Shown one piece after another: positions 42,532 to 52,475 of a stretch of 64,000 nt of DNA. The DNA is from Lacrimispora celerecrescens. GTDB lineage: Bacteria > Bacillota > Clostridia > Lachnospirales > Lachnospiraceae. The position numbers and the translations under genes are program-made. Every line of letters begins with the position of its first letter. Positions within the stretch are counted from its first letter, which is position 1. The notes under the pieces were generated by a model. That model was given only the letters and a program-made list of their open reading frames with translations, was not told the DNA's origin and made no database searches. The DNA is taken from positions 1 to 64,000 of the forward strand of contig NZ_JPME01000014.1 of NCBI RefSeq assembly GCF_000732605.1. The letters are read 5' to 3'.

Positions 42532-43893
42532 TTATTTATTTCTTTTTCTATTTACAATCAGTTCACCAAGTATAAGGAATACCACTGCCCCGATGGTGAT
42601 CGGCAAGACTCCTGCCAGGGTGTCCGGATCAAAGCTTAAAGGAACCGCGGTGAAGATCAGCGCAATGATGATCAGCGTCATTGGAACGAATGCTAAAACC
42701 CTTAAGAAACCATTGCTTCCCGGAACCCTAAAGGGCCGTTCTGTATCCGGGTCTATCTGACGAAGCTTTAAGAAGGCCGGAAATACAGGAATATAGGAAA
42801 GCAAAAACATAACCAGATTCAGTGCGAAGAAGCACCAGAACAGATCCTGATTGGGTATTAAGGGGGCGATGATTAACACCGTGCTGGCTACCAGACCATT
42901 CATGATGGCAGCCCCAATGGGCATATCATTCTTTTTGCTCCTTATCTTAAATACCGCCGGCATATCCCCGTTTTCTGCCGAATAAGCTGCCACATTATTT
43001 ACTCCCAGTGACCAGGAAACCATATTTCCAAAAAGAGTGAGCAGGAAGCCAATGGCAACCACTGTTACAATGATTCCTCTGGTGCTTCCGGTCAAAAGCT
43101 GAACACTTGCAACCAATCCGGTACTGGTACTGATCTGATCAGCCGGAATAGCAACACCGATTCCAAATGCCATAAAGATATAGATCAAAGCAATGACAAT
43201 TCCGCCTGCAATAATGGCCTGAGGAATCTGCTTCTTGGGATTTTCCATATCATCCGCAAAGGTACAAACAACTTCAAATCCAAGGCAGTTAAATAAAATA
43301 ACTGATATGTAGGATAAGCTGTTTAAATTAAAGCTTGGAATCAAGGAAGCTAAGGTGTATTCGTTGGCAACTCCATGAGTCACCGCACCATAGATACCAA
43401 GGCAGCCCAGGATGACTGCTATGAGAATTTTAATTACTGCCGCCCCGTTTAAGATCCAGGTACTGTCACAAACGGAGAAAAAGCTGATAAAAACAATGAT
43501 CCATACAAATGTAAGCTCTATGATCAGGGACGGGAAAAATCCCAGTTGTCCTCCAGTCAAAAGATTAATAACCTCGGGGAACATAAGCGCCAAAGAAGCC
43601 ATCCAAAGCGGAAAGTTGATCCAGTAGTACCAGGACACCCTTCCTCCCCATTTTTTACCAAAGGCTTTTGACACCCAGTCATATAATCCACCGTCACCCT
43701 CATAGGTTGTCCCCAGTTCTGAGGAGATCAAGCCATATGGTAGCAAAAATGCTATTAAGAGGAAAATCCACCAGAAATACTGGGAATTACCAATCGCTGC
43801 CACCGGACTTGCTGCTTCTGCCACAAATACAACACAAATCACCGTCATTATGGCATCAATTAACCGAAACTTCTTCTTTGGCGCGTCTGACAT
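42532..43893 (-). CDS. APC-family antiporter, probable agmatine/putrescine exchanger
   Basis: 453 residues from the ATG at 43893 (AGGAGG 6 nt upstream). About twelve membrane segments; helix 1 begins IDAIMTVICVVFVAEAASPVA and a later QIPQAIIAGGIV fits the amino acid-polyamine-organocation superfamily. Its place inside the agmatine operon argues for AguD function: agmatine in, putrescine out. The start of this gene lies 11 nt after the carbamoyltransferase stop. Confidence 0.9.
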   Translation of the reverse strand: MSDAPKKKFRLIDAIMTVICVVFVAEAASPVAAIGNSQYFWWIFLLIAFLLPYGLISSELGTTYEGDGGLYDWVSKAFGKKWGGRVSWYYWINFPLWMASLALMFPEVINLLTGGQLGFFPSLIIELTFVWIIVFISFFSVCDSTWILNGAAVIKILIAVILGCLGIYGAVTHGVANEYTLASLIPSFNLNSLSYISVILFNCLGFEVVCTFADDMENPKKQIPQAIIAGGIVIALIYIFMAFGIGVAIPADQISTSTGLVASVQLLTGSTRGIIVTVVAIGFLLTLFGNMVSWSLGVNNVAAYSAENGDMPAVFKIRSKKNDMPIGAAIMNGLVASTVLIIAPLIPNQDLFWCFFALNLVMFLLSYIPVFPAFLKLRQIDPDTERPFRVPGSNGFLRVLAFVPMTLIIIALIFTAVPLSFDPDTLAGVLPITIGAVVFLILGELIVNRKRNK

Positions 43894-43903
43894 AATTTTC
43901 CTC

Positions 43904-44932
43904 CTATCTGATACTTCTATCATCCATGAATTTCTCTAACTGTTCCTTTGCTGCTGCGATCTGAAGCTCGCTGGGAGCCTGATCTCTCTGATACTGTGTA
44001 AAGTAAACAAGCAGACCTCTCATTGCTGTCAGGCGGTTTCCTGCCTCTAAAAATGCAACGGAGCTGTCGCTGTCAAGCACCTCATCGGTCACATCTTCCC
44101 CTCTGGTAGCAGGCAGGCAGTGCATGAATTTGCAGCCGATATTGCCAAGAGACATTAAATCTTTGTTTACCTGGTAATCCTTGAATGTGGCAACGCGCTC
44201 TTCCTTTGGAGTCTCGTTTTCATACAGACCGTACCATACGTCTGTGTAAATGAAATCTGCTCCCTTTACGCTGTCACGGTTATCGGTTACTTCCCATGTA
44301 CCACCGGAAATCCTGCAGTTTTCTTCCATGATCTTTTTGTGCTCTTCCAAAAGTTGATTGTTCTTCGGTCCATAATGAACGAAATGCATACCGAGCTTTG
44401 TGGTGATAAATCCGAGAGAAGCACATACCTGTGTTCCGTCGCCTACGAAAACAACCTTGCAGTCTTCCAGCTTTTTACCTCTTGGAAGATGCTCTACGAT
44501 GGTACAAAGATCGCCGATTTCCTGGGTTGGATGATTGTAATCACTCATACCGTTTAATACCGGGATCGTACATGCTTTGGCTAACTCTACCACGGTGTTG
44601 TGTTCAACCACTCTGGCCATTACCACGTCGATCAGCTGGGAAAGCACTCTACCTGTATCGCCGATGGTCTCATGCCCGCCAAGCTGAATCATGCCAGGTC
44701 CTAAGTACTGGGCATGTCCGCCAAGCTGTTCCATCGCTGTTTCAAAGGAAACACGGGTTCTTGTTGATGACTGCTGGAAAATCATTCCCAGTGTTTTTCC
44801 TTTTAACAGAGGAGGATTATAGCCTGCCTTAATGCTTTTTTTAATTGCCAGGGACAGTTCAATGATGTCTAATAACTGCTCCTTTGTGAAATCGTTGGTG
44901 TCAATAAAATGTGTAATTCCGTTTGCTTTCAT
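43904..44932 (-). CDS. ptcA: putrescine carbamoyltransferase
   Basis: 342 residues. The carbamoyl-phosphate site is [13 protein letters not shown], and [15 protein letters not shown] closes the active site. [11 protein letters not shown] and the C-terminal extension resemble putrescine rather than ornithine carbamoyltransferases (the latter usually have DVWVSMG). It splits carbamoylputrescine to putrescine and carbamoyl phosphate. It is second in the operon, 34 nt after carbamate kinase. Ornithine carbamoyltransferase is the alternative, but the context decides for putrescine. Confidence 0.93.
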   Translation of the reverse strand: MKANGITHFIDTNDFTKEQLLDIIELSLAIKKSIKAGYNPPLLKGKTLGMIFQQSSTRTRVSFETAMEQLGGHAQYLGPGMIQLGGHETIGDTGRVLSQLIDVVMARVVEHNTVVELAKACTIPVLNGMSDYNHPTQEIGDLCTIVEHLPRGKKLEDCKVVFVGDGTQVCASLGFITTKLGMHFVHYGPKNNQLLEEHKKIMEENCRISGGTWEVTDNRDSVKGADFIYTDVWYGLYENETPKEERVATFKDYQVNKDLMSLGNIGCKFMHCLPATRGEDVTDEVLDSDSSVAFLEAGNRLTAMRGLLVYFTQYQRDQAPSELQIAAAKEQLEKFMDDRSIR

Positions 44933-44966
44933 GGCAAAGTCTCCTTATATAAATTTTTATAGTTAA

Positions 44967-45911
44967 TTAGTTAAATGTAAATATCGTGCCTGTCTTTCCG
45001 TCCAGCGCCTCAACCGCATTGTCAAGAGAGGTGATAATCGCCCGTTTTGACGGGTTGGATCTTACAAACTTCATGGCTGCCTGTACCTTTGGAAGCATGC
45101 TTCCCGGAGCAAACTGCCCTTCCTCACAATACTGGTTTGCTTCCATAAGGCTAAGATGGTCCAGATTCTTCTGATCCGGCTTGTTGTAATTGACCGCCAC
45201 CTTTTCAACTTCCGTTAAAATCACCAGGATATCTGCCACCACTTCTTCTGCCAGAAGCTCTGCTGCAAAATCCTTATCAATCACTGCTGCCGTTCCATGG
45301 AGAGCGCCGGTTGGATCTTCAATGACCGGAATTCCACCACCTCCGCAGGTGATGACAATTGCCTTTGGCCATAACTCTTTTACCGCCTCAATCTCCACAA
45401 TCTTTTTAGGAATCGGAGATGCAACCACTCTGCGGTATCCCCGGCCGGCATCTTCTTTCATAACGTATCCTTTATCTTCTTCCAGAGCGTGAGCCTCTTC
45501 TTTGGAATAGAAAGGTCCGATCGGTTTGGTTGGATTATGAAAAGCCGGATCATGCTCATCTACAATCATCTGGGTAGCGATGGTGACAACAGGAAAGTTC
45601 TGATTCCTTTTATTGAGCGCATATTTCAGCCCCTGCTGCAAATGATATCCGATATAACCCTGGGACATTGCCCCGCACACGTCAAATGGCATAGGTGGTG
45701 TTACATCTTTTGCAGTTTCAGATGCCAGCAAAATTCTCCCTACCTGAGGTCCGTTCCCATGTACGATGGCCATCTCATATCCACGCTCATTTAATTCTGC
45801 TATATACTCGCAAGTCTTATGAACGACTTCAAGCTGTGCTTCAGCAGTTGCCTCTCCTTTTCCTGACTGCAGTGCATTTCCACCTAAGGCAAGGACTATT
45901 TTCTCTGCCAT
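44967..45911 (-). CDS. arcC: carbamate kinase
   Basis: 314 residues from the ATG at 45911 (AAGGAGG 8 nt upstream). It makes ATP from carbamoyl phosphate and ADP, the energy-yielding step of agmatine catabolism. Motifs: VLALGGNALQ at 5-14, VHGNGPQVG, VTCGGGGIPV and GTAAVIDKDFAAELLAEE. First gene of the four-gene agmatine operon; in streptococci the kinase is last. Confidence 0.96.
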   Translation of the reverse strand: MAEKIVLALGGNALQSGKGEATAEAQLEVVHKTCEYIAELNERGYEMAIVHGNGPQVGRILLASETAKDVTPPMPFDVCGAMSQGYIGYHLQQGLKYALNKRNQNFPVVTIATQMIVDEHDPAFHNPTKPIGPFYSKEEAHALEEDKGYVMKEDAGRGYRRVVASPIPKKIVEIEAVKELWPKAIVITCGGGGIPVIEDPTGALHGTAAVIDKDFAAELLAEEVVADILVILTEVEKVAVNYNKPDQKNLDHLSLMEANQYCEEGQFAPGSMLPKVQAAMKFVRSNPSKRAIITSLDNAVEALDGKTGTIFTFN

Positions 45912-46025
45912 CAGTAAAACCTCCTTTTGTAATTTTTGATTTGCTGTGATTTGCTTTTTCCGCGTCGTCACAAGATGAAAATAGCAGTTCTTACACCGGT
46001 TGAGAATGCAACCATTGGGTAGATA

Positions 46026-46085
46026 TTTATAACACTTTTAACTCTAATCCACATAAACCACCCTAAACTTTTGTGCACTATGCAC
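46026..46085 (-). promoter_or_regulatory. agmatine operon promoter with upstream inverted repeat
   Basis: On the minus strand, a -10 TATAAA (46026-46031) has no good -35, which suggests activator dependence. Centred about 60 nt upstream of the likely start lies GTGCA-CTA-TGCAC (46073-46085), a plausible site for the divergent LuxR-type regulator. Confidence 0.5.
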
Positions 46086-46116
46086 TAATAAATGGGTTTT
46101 TCACGAAATTTAGGAG

Positions 46117-46144
46117 TTGAAAAAACTTTTTTATTTGCTATACT
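46117..46144 (+). promoter_or_regulatory. promoter of the LuxR-type regulator gene
   Basis: TTGAAA (46117-46122), 16-nt spacer, TATACT (46139-46144). Confidence 0.6.
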
Positions 46145-46186
46145 GATGATGGGCAACTTGAGGACGTACAAAAGTCAGGAGGAATT

Positions 46187-47203
46187 ATGGAAAAAGGTAT
46201 CGTATTCATTTACAATTTGGTTTTGATCATGGTATACTCCGGTGTCATTTGGATGTCTTTTTCGCTCTTTTTTAATGGAAAAGAAAAGATCCTATTATGG
46301 ATAGGGATTATATTTGGAGCAGTTTTAACGGATGAAATTGTGATTTTTGCGTCAGAAATGTTTGGGAATTTTGCAGAAAATTATAATAGACTTTTTATGA
46401 TCGTTCCGACCCATAAGACCATGATCTATCTGGTCTTTTCCTTGGGCTGTCTGACCATCTTTAAACGGTTGTTAAATAGAGCAATTAATTGGCGTGATTA
46501 TATAATTTTAGCAATTTACGTGACTTTCATGCTATTCGTACCAATCATGGAAAACAGTGCCTGGAAGATATGGCTCTATTTCCTCCCAAGCCAGCTTTAC
46601 AACACTTATTTAGGAGCGGAATGTTTAGGGATAATAAAAAAGAACCCTGAGGAATATCAGGATCCTTTCTTTAAATGGTGTGAAAGACTTTTTTATATTA
46701 CTATTCTCATGAATATCTTTATCATTATAGAAGATACCATTGTAATCTTTAATTTTGATACTTATTCAAAATATTATATTAATATGAATAACAGGAGTTT
46801 TACTTCTGATATCCTATATCTTATTTACGCTATATTTTCTGCCGAATATCTCATGTACTACTTAAAGATTTCTTTGAGGAATAATACCATTGTATCGGAA
46901 GTAACCAGCCATACCCGCGGAAATCTGCCCACTGATATAGAAGAAAGCATTCTATACCGTTTTAGTGATGCCCACCACCTTACCGCAAGGGAAAGAGAAA
47001 TTCTGAGTGTGCTCCTTATGGATAAAACCAACCAGGAAATAAGTGATGATCTGTACATCTCTTTAGGAACAGCAAAAACTCATGTTCATAATATTTTTCA
47101 AAAAATCGGGGTTGTAAAACGCCCTCAGCTCCTGGATGTTTACGCCGCCTACCGGGATGAGCAGTTAAATAAAGAACCAGAAAAAGAAACGCCGTCCCCA
47201 TAG
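46187..47203 (+). CDS. membrane-embedded LuxR-type transcriptional regulator (AguR-like)
   Basis: 338 residues. About seven membrane segments fill residues 5-235 (first: VFIYNLVLIMVYSGVIWMSF), followed by a cytoplasmic LuxR helix-turn-helix: LTAREREILSVLLMDKTNQEISDDLYISLGTAKTHVHNIFQK. In streptococci and lactococci, AguR is a membrane LuxR-type sensor that switches on the agmatine operon. The same layout and the divergent position support that role here. AGGAGG lies 6 nt upstream of the ATG. The terminator stem overlaps the end of the gene. Confidence 0.88.
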   Translation: MEKGIVFIYNLVLIMVYSGVIWMSFSLFFNGKEKILLWIGIIFGAVLTDEIVIFASEMFGNFAENYNRLFMIVPTHKTMIYLVFSLGCLTIFKRLLNRAINWRDYIILAIYVTFMLFVPIMENSAWKIWLYFLPSQLYNTYLGAECLGIIKKNPEEYQDPFFKWCERLFYITILMNIFIIIEDTIVIFNFDTYSKYYINMNNRSFTSDILYLIYAIFSAEYLMYYLKISLRNNTIVSEVTSHTRGNLPTDIEESILYRFSDAHHLTAREREILSVLLMDKTNQEISDDLYISLGTAKTHVHNIFQKIGVVKRPQLLDVYAAYRDEQLNKEPEKETPSP

Positions 47204-47237
47204 GCTTTTGCCAGCCGGGGACGGCGTGTTTTATTTT
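47185..47237. terminator. bidirectional terminator between the LuxR gene and the DUF1015 gene
   Basis: ACGCCGTCCCC (47189-47199) pairs with GGGGACGGCGT (47217-47227); GTTTTATTTT follows on the plus strand and A-rich sequence precedes it. Confidence 0.85.
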
Positions 47238-48469
47238 AGAAGATGGATAAATAATCCGCTGCGGAGCTTTGGCTCGAACCATGTGGATTTAGGAGGCATT
47301 AAAAGTCCTGCATCCGCCACGTCAAATAGTTCCGGAGTGGAGGTTGGGTACATGGAAAATGCCACCGTCATATCCTGGCTGCACCGTTTTTCCAGTTCTT
47401 TAAGCCCCCGGATCCCTCCAATAAAATCAATTCTCTTATCCGTTCTGGGATCTTCGATTCCCAAAACTGGACCAAGCAGATTGTCCTGGAGAATGGATAC
47501 ATCCAGGCCCTTTACCGGATCTGTGGACTGTAAGGAATTGAAAACTTTTAAACAGTACCATTTACGGTCTAAGTACATACCAAAGGTTCCTTTATTCAAA
47601 GGTGCAAAGGCTTCGTCCCCCATACAAGCTACTTCAAAGGACTGCCCAACTTTTTGTAGAAAGTCATCTTTTGAAAGACCGTTTAAATCCTTTACCACCC
47701 GGTTATAAGGCATGATCATCAGCTGGTCATGGGGAAACAGCACGGAAAGGAAATAATTAAATGGTTCTTCTCCTGTATACCCCGGATTTTCCACACGCCT
47801 TTTTAGACCCACCTTTACAGCGGAAGCTGCCCTATGATGTCCATCTGCGATATAAGTAGAGGGAATCGTGCGGAAAGCCTCTTCAATCAGGGCGATCCTA
47901 TCTCTGTCATGAATCCGCCATACCCTGTGGCTGATTCCGTCTTCTGCCACAAAATCATACAAAGGCTCTGTGTCCGTTATTAAATTCACAATTTCGTTGA
48001 CTGCTTCATTGGAACGGTAGGCCAGGAAGATCGGGCCAGTCTGTGCATCGGTAGTATCCACATGGCGGATCCGGTCCACCTCTTTTTCTTCTCTGGTATT
48101 TTCGTGTTTTTTTATGACCCCATTCACATAATCATCAATGGAAGAACAGGCCACGATCCCGGTCTGACGCCTTCCGTTCATCGTCAGTTCATAGATATAA
48201 TAGGCTTCCAGACAATCTTTCTTAAGAGTTCCGTCCTCTATCCAGCTTTTTAACATCTCCCCGGCTTTTTCATAAACACGGTCATCATAAGTGTCCACAT
48301 CATCAGAAAACTGAGTCTCCGGCCTGTCAATGTTTAAAAATGACTTAGGGTTGGCTGCCGTTACCTGGCAGGCCTCCTTACGGCTGTAAACGTCATAGGG
48401 AAGAGCTGCCACCTGACCAGCATACCGTTCATCAGGTCTAACGCATTGAAATGGTTTTACAATTGCCAT
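47231..48469 (-). CDS. DUF1015 family protein
   Basis: 412 residues from the ATG at 48469 (AAAGGAG 5 nt upstream). Family signature: IVKPFQCVRPDERYAGQVAALPYDVY at the N-terminus and STYIADGHHRAASAV near the centre. DUF1015 proteins are regularly encoded after serA in clostridia, as here (10 nt after serA), and are thought to relate to serine metabolism, but the biochemical role is not established to my knowledge. It is the last gene of the six-gene amino acid operon. Confidence 0.92.
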   Translation of the reverse strand: MAIVKPFQCVRPDERYAGQVAALPYDVYSRKEACQVTAANPKSFLNIDRPETQFSDDVDTYDDRVYEKAGEMLKSWIEDGTLKKDCLEAYYIYELTMNGRRQTGIVACSSIDDYVNGVIKKHENTREEKEVDRIRHVDTTDAQTGPIFLAYRSNEAVNEIVNLITDTEPLYDFVAEDGISHRVWRIHDRDRIALIEEAFRTIPSTYIADGHHRAASAVKVGLKRRVENPGYTGEEPFNYFLSVLFPHDQLMIMPYNRVVKDLNGLSKDDFLQKVGQSFEVACMGDEAFAPLNKGTFGMYLDRKWYCLKVFNSLQSTDPVKGLDVSILQDNLLGPVLGIEDPRTDKRIDFIGGIRGLKELEKRCSQDMTVAFSMYPTSTPELFDVADAGLLMPPKSTWFEPKLRSGLFIHLLK

Positions 48470-48479
48470 AATATCTCCT

Positions 48480-49646
48480 TTATTTAACAACCCTTACCCG
48501 GAGTACGCCCTTAATACCACTTAGCTTCCGTATGCTCTCTTCATCTGGAACACTTTCTAAATCGAGTAGGGTATAAGCGTACTTTTCACGGCTTTTGTTG
48601 GTCATATCGGAGATGTTCATATCTCCTGCTGCCAGTGTTCCTGTAATCTGCCCGATCATGTTGGGGATATTTAAGTGAAGCACTGCGATACGGCTTGCTG
48701 CCTTGCACACTCCCATATCACAGACAGGAAAGTTTACGGAATTGCGGATATTTCCGTTGTCAATGTAATCCACGATTTCCTCTACTGCCATTTTGGCACA
48801 GTTATCCTCAGATTCTTCGGTAGAAGCGCCTAAGTGAGGGATAACAATGGCACCTTCCATGTGAACGGACTTTGGATTGGGGAAGTCCGTTACATATCTT
48901 TTTACCTTACCGGTTTTTAAGGCCTCTGCCATATCATCCTCATTCACCAGAATATCTCTTGAAAAGTTCAGAACTACAACGCCGTCCTTCATGCGATCAA
49001 GGACAGCCTTATTCACCATTCCTTTCGTGGAATCAATTAGAGGCAGGTGAAGGGTTATGTAATCGCATTCCTGGTAAATGGTATCTACGGATGTGATATG
49101 CTTGATATTTCTGGAAAGCTTCCATGCCGCATTTATGGAAATGTAAGGATCATATCCATAAACCTCCATCCCTAAGGAAGTGCAGGCATTGGCCACTTCC
49201 GCACCAATGGCTCCAAGTCCGATGACGCCCAGTTTCTTTCCCCTAATTTCATATCCTGCAAAGGCTTTTTTAGCTGCTTCCGTAGATTTTGCAATGTTCT
49301 CATCGTCCTTATTGTCTTTGCACCAGCGGATGCCTCCTTCAATATCCCTGGAAGCCAGCATAAGGCCTGCAATAACAAGCTCCTTGACTCCATTTGCATT
49401 GGCTCCCGGAGTATTAAACACCACGATCCCTTTTGAGGCACACTCATCCAGGGGGATATTATTGACTCCTGCCCCGGCTCTTGCAATGGCTAAAAGACCC
49501 TGAGGAAACTCAAGCTCATGCATGGAAGCGCTTCGGACAAGGACACCATCTGCTTCTTTTATGTCATCTGTTAAAGTATAATCTTCTGTCAGCAATGAAG
49601 TTCCGCAGCTGGAAACCGCATTGAGGCAATGAATTTTTTTCATCAT
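48480..49646 (-). CDS. serA: D-3-phosphoglycerate dehydrogenase
   Basis: 388 residues from the ATG at 49646 (GAGAGGAG just upstream; the next codon is also ATG). First step of serine synthesis. NAD-binding GVIGLGAIGAEVANACTSLGM, catalytic Arg in NFSRDILVNEDDM, and His in IPHLGASTEESEDN. A C-terminal ACT domain (about 315-388) suggests serine feedback. This is the short clostridial form. It lies 22 nt after serC in the same operon. Confidence 0.95.
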   Translation of the reverse strand: MMKKIHCLNAVSSCGTSLLTEDYTLTDDIKEADGVLVRSASMHELEFPQGLLAIARAGAGVNNIPLDECASKGIVVFNTPGANANGVKELVIAGLMLASRDIEGGIRWCKDNKDDENIAKSTEAAKKAFAGYEIRGKKLGVIGLGAIGAEVANACTSLGMEVYGYDPYISINAAWKLSRNIKHITSVDTIYQECDYITLHLPLIDSTKGMVNKAVLDRMKDGVVVLNFSRDILVNEDDMAEALKTGKVKRYVTDFPNPKSVHMEGAIVIPHLGASTEESEDNCAKMAVEEIVDYIDNGNIRNSVNFPVCDMGVCKAASRIAVLHLNIPNMIGQITGTLAAGDMNISDMTNKSREKYAYTLLDLESVPDEESIRKLSGIKGVLRVRVVK

Positions 49647-49668
49647 GTCTCCTCTCCCGACCGTATGG

Positions 49669-50754
49669 TCATTTCCCATGCTTTGTTTCAAAATCCTTCA
49701 TAAAGGCAACCAGCTTCTCCACACCTTCTATGGGCATGGCGTTATAAATGCTGGCCCGCATACCGCCTACGCTCCGGTGGCCTTTTAAGTTTTCAAAACC
49801 TGCCGCCTTGGATTCCTTTACAAACAATGCATCCAGTTCCTCATTTCCGGTCACAAAGGGTACATTCATCAGAGAACGGTCCTTTTCTACTACAGTACCG
49901 GTAAACATCTGGCTCTGGTCCAGATAATCATATAGAATGGCTGCCTTCTTTTCATTGAATTCTTTCATGGCTTCTAAGCCGCCCCGGTTTTTTAACCATT
50001 TAAACACCTTTCCGCAGATGTAGATTCCATAGGCAGGCGGAGTGTTATAAAGAGATTTTTCATCGGCATGAGTTTTATAGCGGAGCATGGTAGGCGTTCC
50101 AGGAAGAACATCCTCTGTGATTAAGTCTTCCCGGATGATGGCGATGACCACGCCTGCAGGCCCTACGTTCTTCTGGGCACCTGCAAAAATCAGACCGTAT
50201 TTTGAAATGTCAATGGGTTCCGATAAGAAACAGGAGGAGAGATCAGCTACCAGTGTTTTTCCTTTTGTATTTGGCAATGTTTTAAACTTAGTCCCGTAAA
50301 TTGTGTTATTTTCACAGATATAAACGTAATCCGCATCATCGGAAATCGGAAGATCCGAAACATCCGGGATATAACTAAAGGTCTTGTCGGCGCTTGACGC
50401 AACCGCATTGGCCGTACCGTAAAGCTTTGCTTCCTGGTATGCCTTCTTCGCCCACTGTCCCGTGATGATGTAATCTCCCACCCGGTTCTTGAATAAGTTC
50501 ATGGGAACCATAGCAAACTGCTGGGAGGCTCCGCCCTGTAAAAACAATACCTTGTAATTGTCCGGAATCGCCAATAAATCCCGCAAATCCGCCTCTGCTT
50601 CGCCGATGATGGTCTCAAACATCTTAGACCTGTGGCTCATCTCCATGACAGACATGCCGCTGCCTCTGTAATCCATCATTTCTTCTGCGGCTTCTCTCAG
50701 GACTTCTTCCGGCAGCACAGCTGGCCCTGCGGAAAAATTGTACACTCTGCTCAT
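49669..50754 (-). CDS. serC: phosphoserine aminotransferase
   Basis: 361 residues from the ATG at 50754 (GAGGAGG 6 nt upstream). PLP enzyme of serine synthesis. N-terminal YNFSAGPAVLPEEV, PLP-binding Lys in FAGAQKNVGPAGV, GGASQQFAMVPMN and C-terminal GHRSVGGMRASIYNAMP are all typical. It follows ilvB by 24 nt with no terminator between, so serine genes are read through from the branched-chain promoter. Confidence 0.97.
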   Translation of the reverse strand: MSRVYNFSAGPAVLPEEVLREAAEEMMDYRGSGMSVMEMSHRSKMFETIIGEAEADLRDLLAIPDNYKVLFLQGGASQQFAMVPMNLFKNRVGDYIITGQWAKKAYQEAKLYGTANAVASSADKTFSYIPDVSDLPISDDADYVYICENNTIYGTKFKTLPNTKGKTLVADLSSCFLSEPIDISKYGLIFAGAQKNVGPAGVVIAIIREDLITEDVLPGTPTMLRYKTHADEKSLYNTPPAYGIYICGKVFKWLKNRGGLEAMKEFNEKKAAILYDYLDQSQMFTGTVVEKDRSLMNVPFVTGNEELDALFVKESKAAGFENLKGHRSVGGMRASIYNAMPIEGVEKLVAFMKDFETKHGK

Positions 50755-50778
50755 AATCTTCCTCCTCAAACTTTTGTC

Positions 50779-52458
50779 TTAAATCTTTAAGTCTTCTGCG
50801 TCAAACGCATCCTGGATGGGCGCTCCCGGGGATACCATTGGGAATACCTTGTCATCGCAATGAATCTGACAATCTATAACAACAGGAACGTTTAACTCCA
50901 TGGCTTCTCTTAAGACAGGTTCAAATTCGTCCTGGCTGGTTACCCGATAAGCCTTGGCTCCCAGCCCTTCCGCTACCTTTACAAAATCTACCTGATCATT
51001 AAGAACTGTATGTGAATACCGCTTCCCATAGAACAGGGTTTGCCACTGGCGAACCATGCCTAATACGTGGTTGTTTAAAACCACTTGAATGATGGGAATA
51101 TTGTAACGGGTAGCCGTGGCAATCTCATTCATGTTCATACGGAAGCATCCGTCTCCTGCCACGTTAATGACCACCTTATCTTTGCAGCCTAACTTTGCTC
51201 CCAGGGAAGCCCCCAGGCCATAGCCCATCGTTCCAAGGCCACCAGAGGAGAGAAAGCTTCTGGGATATTTATACTGATAGAACTGGGCAGCCCACATCTG
51301 ATGCTGGCCTACCTCCGTTGTGATAATTGCGTCACCCTGTGTAATCTCATAAATCTTTTCAATAACATAGGGACCGGTCAGAGAGCTTTTATCAAAGCGC
51401 ATGGGATACATATCCTTCAACCGGTCAATGTGGGCAAGCCACTCTTCATGGTTGATGGGATCCAAACGGGCATTCAGCTTTTTTAAGATCACCTTTACAT
51501 CACCCACAACGCTGGCAAATGTCTTGACATTCTTATTGATCTCAGCCGGGTCCACATCAAACTGAAGGATCTTCGCCTTTCTGGCAAACTTAGCGGCATT
51601 TCCTGTTACCCGGTCGCTGAACCGCGCACCCACTACGATCAATAAATCACATTCCGTAATTCCAAAATTAGAGGTCTTGGTTCCATGCATTCCTACCATT
51701 CCGGTATACAATTCATCGGTTCCGTTGAAGGCACCTTTTCCCATAAGACTGTCTGCCACCGGGGCCTGGATCTTATGAGCGAAGGAAGAAAGCTCCTCCG
51801 AAGCATTGGCTGCAACCGCGCCTCCGCCTACGAAAATATACGGCTTCTGGGACTTTCGGATCAGCTGCAGCGCTGTCTCTAAATCCTCCTCGGTTATGGT
51901 GTCCTCCTGCCTTTTAATAGGCTCGGGAGTCTTGGATTCGTATTCAAAGGTACCGGCGGTTACATCCTTTGTGATGTCCACCAGCACAGGACCCGGTCTT
52001 CCGGTCTGAGCGATCTGGAAAGCCCGGCGGATGGTGTCAGCAAGCTTTGTTATATCTTTAACAATAAAGTTGTACTTTGTGATTGGCATGGTCACACCGG
52101 CAATATCTATCTCCTGGAAGCTATCCCTTCCAAGAAGATTCACCGCTACGTTGCACGTAATGGCAACCATTGGAATGGAATCCATAAAGGCAGTAGCTAT
52201 TCCGGTTACCAGGTTGGTGGCTCCAGGCCCTGAGGTGGCCAGACAGACTCCCACCTTACCTGTGGCTCTTGCATATCCGTCGGCCGCATGGGCTGCGCCC
52301 TGTTCATGGGAGGTCAGGATATGAGTGATCTCCTCCTGATGTTTATAAAGGGCATCGTATATATTCAGGATCGTTCCGCCCGGATATCCAAAAACAGTAT
52401 CCACTCCCTGCTCTTTCAGGCATTCGATCACAATCTCTGCTCCTGTCAATGTTTTCAT
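50779..52458 (-). CDS. ilvB: acetolactate synthase large subunit
   Basis: 559 residues. A thiamine diphosphate enzyme that makes acetolactate or acetohydroxybutyrate for valine, leucine and isoleucine. HEQGAAHAADGYARATG carries the catalytic Glu; the TPP-binding motif is GDGCFRMNMNEIATATRYN. A small regulatory subunit gene (ilvN) is not in this window. It lies 17 nt downstream of ilvD in the operon. Confidence 0.95.
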   Translation of the reverse strand: MKTLTGAEIVIECLKEQGVDTVFGYPGGTILNIYDALYKHQEEITHILTSHEQGAAHAADGYARATGKVGVCLATSGPGATNLVTGIATAFMDSIPMVAITCNVAVNLLGRDSFQEIDIAGVTMPITKYNFIVKDITKLADTIRRAFQIAQTGRPGPVLVDITKDVTAGTFEYESKTPEPIKRQEDTITEEDLETALQLIRKSQKPYIFVGGGAVAANASEELSSFAHKIQAPVADSLMGKGAFNGTDELYTGMVGMHGTKTSNFGITECDLLIVVGARFSDRVTGNAAKFARKAKILQFDVDPAEINKNVKTFASVVGDVKVILKKLNARLDPINHEEWLAHIDRLKDMYPMRFDKSSLTGPYVIEKIYEITQGDAIITTEVGQHQMWAAQFYQYKYPRSFLSSGGLGTMGYGLGASLGAKLGCKDKVVINVAGDGCFRMNMNEIATATRYNIPIIQVVLNNHVLGMVRQWQTLFYGKRYSHTVLNDQVDFVKVAEGLGAKAYRVTSQDEFEPVLREAMELNVPVVIDCQIHCDDKVFPMVSPGAPIQDAFDAEDLKI

Positions 52459-52475
52459 AGGCTGCTCCTTATCTT

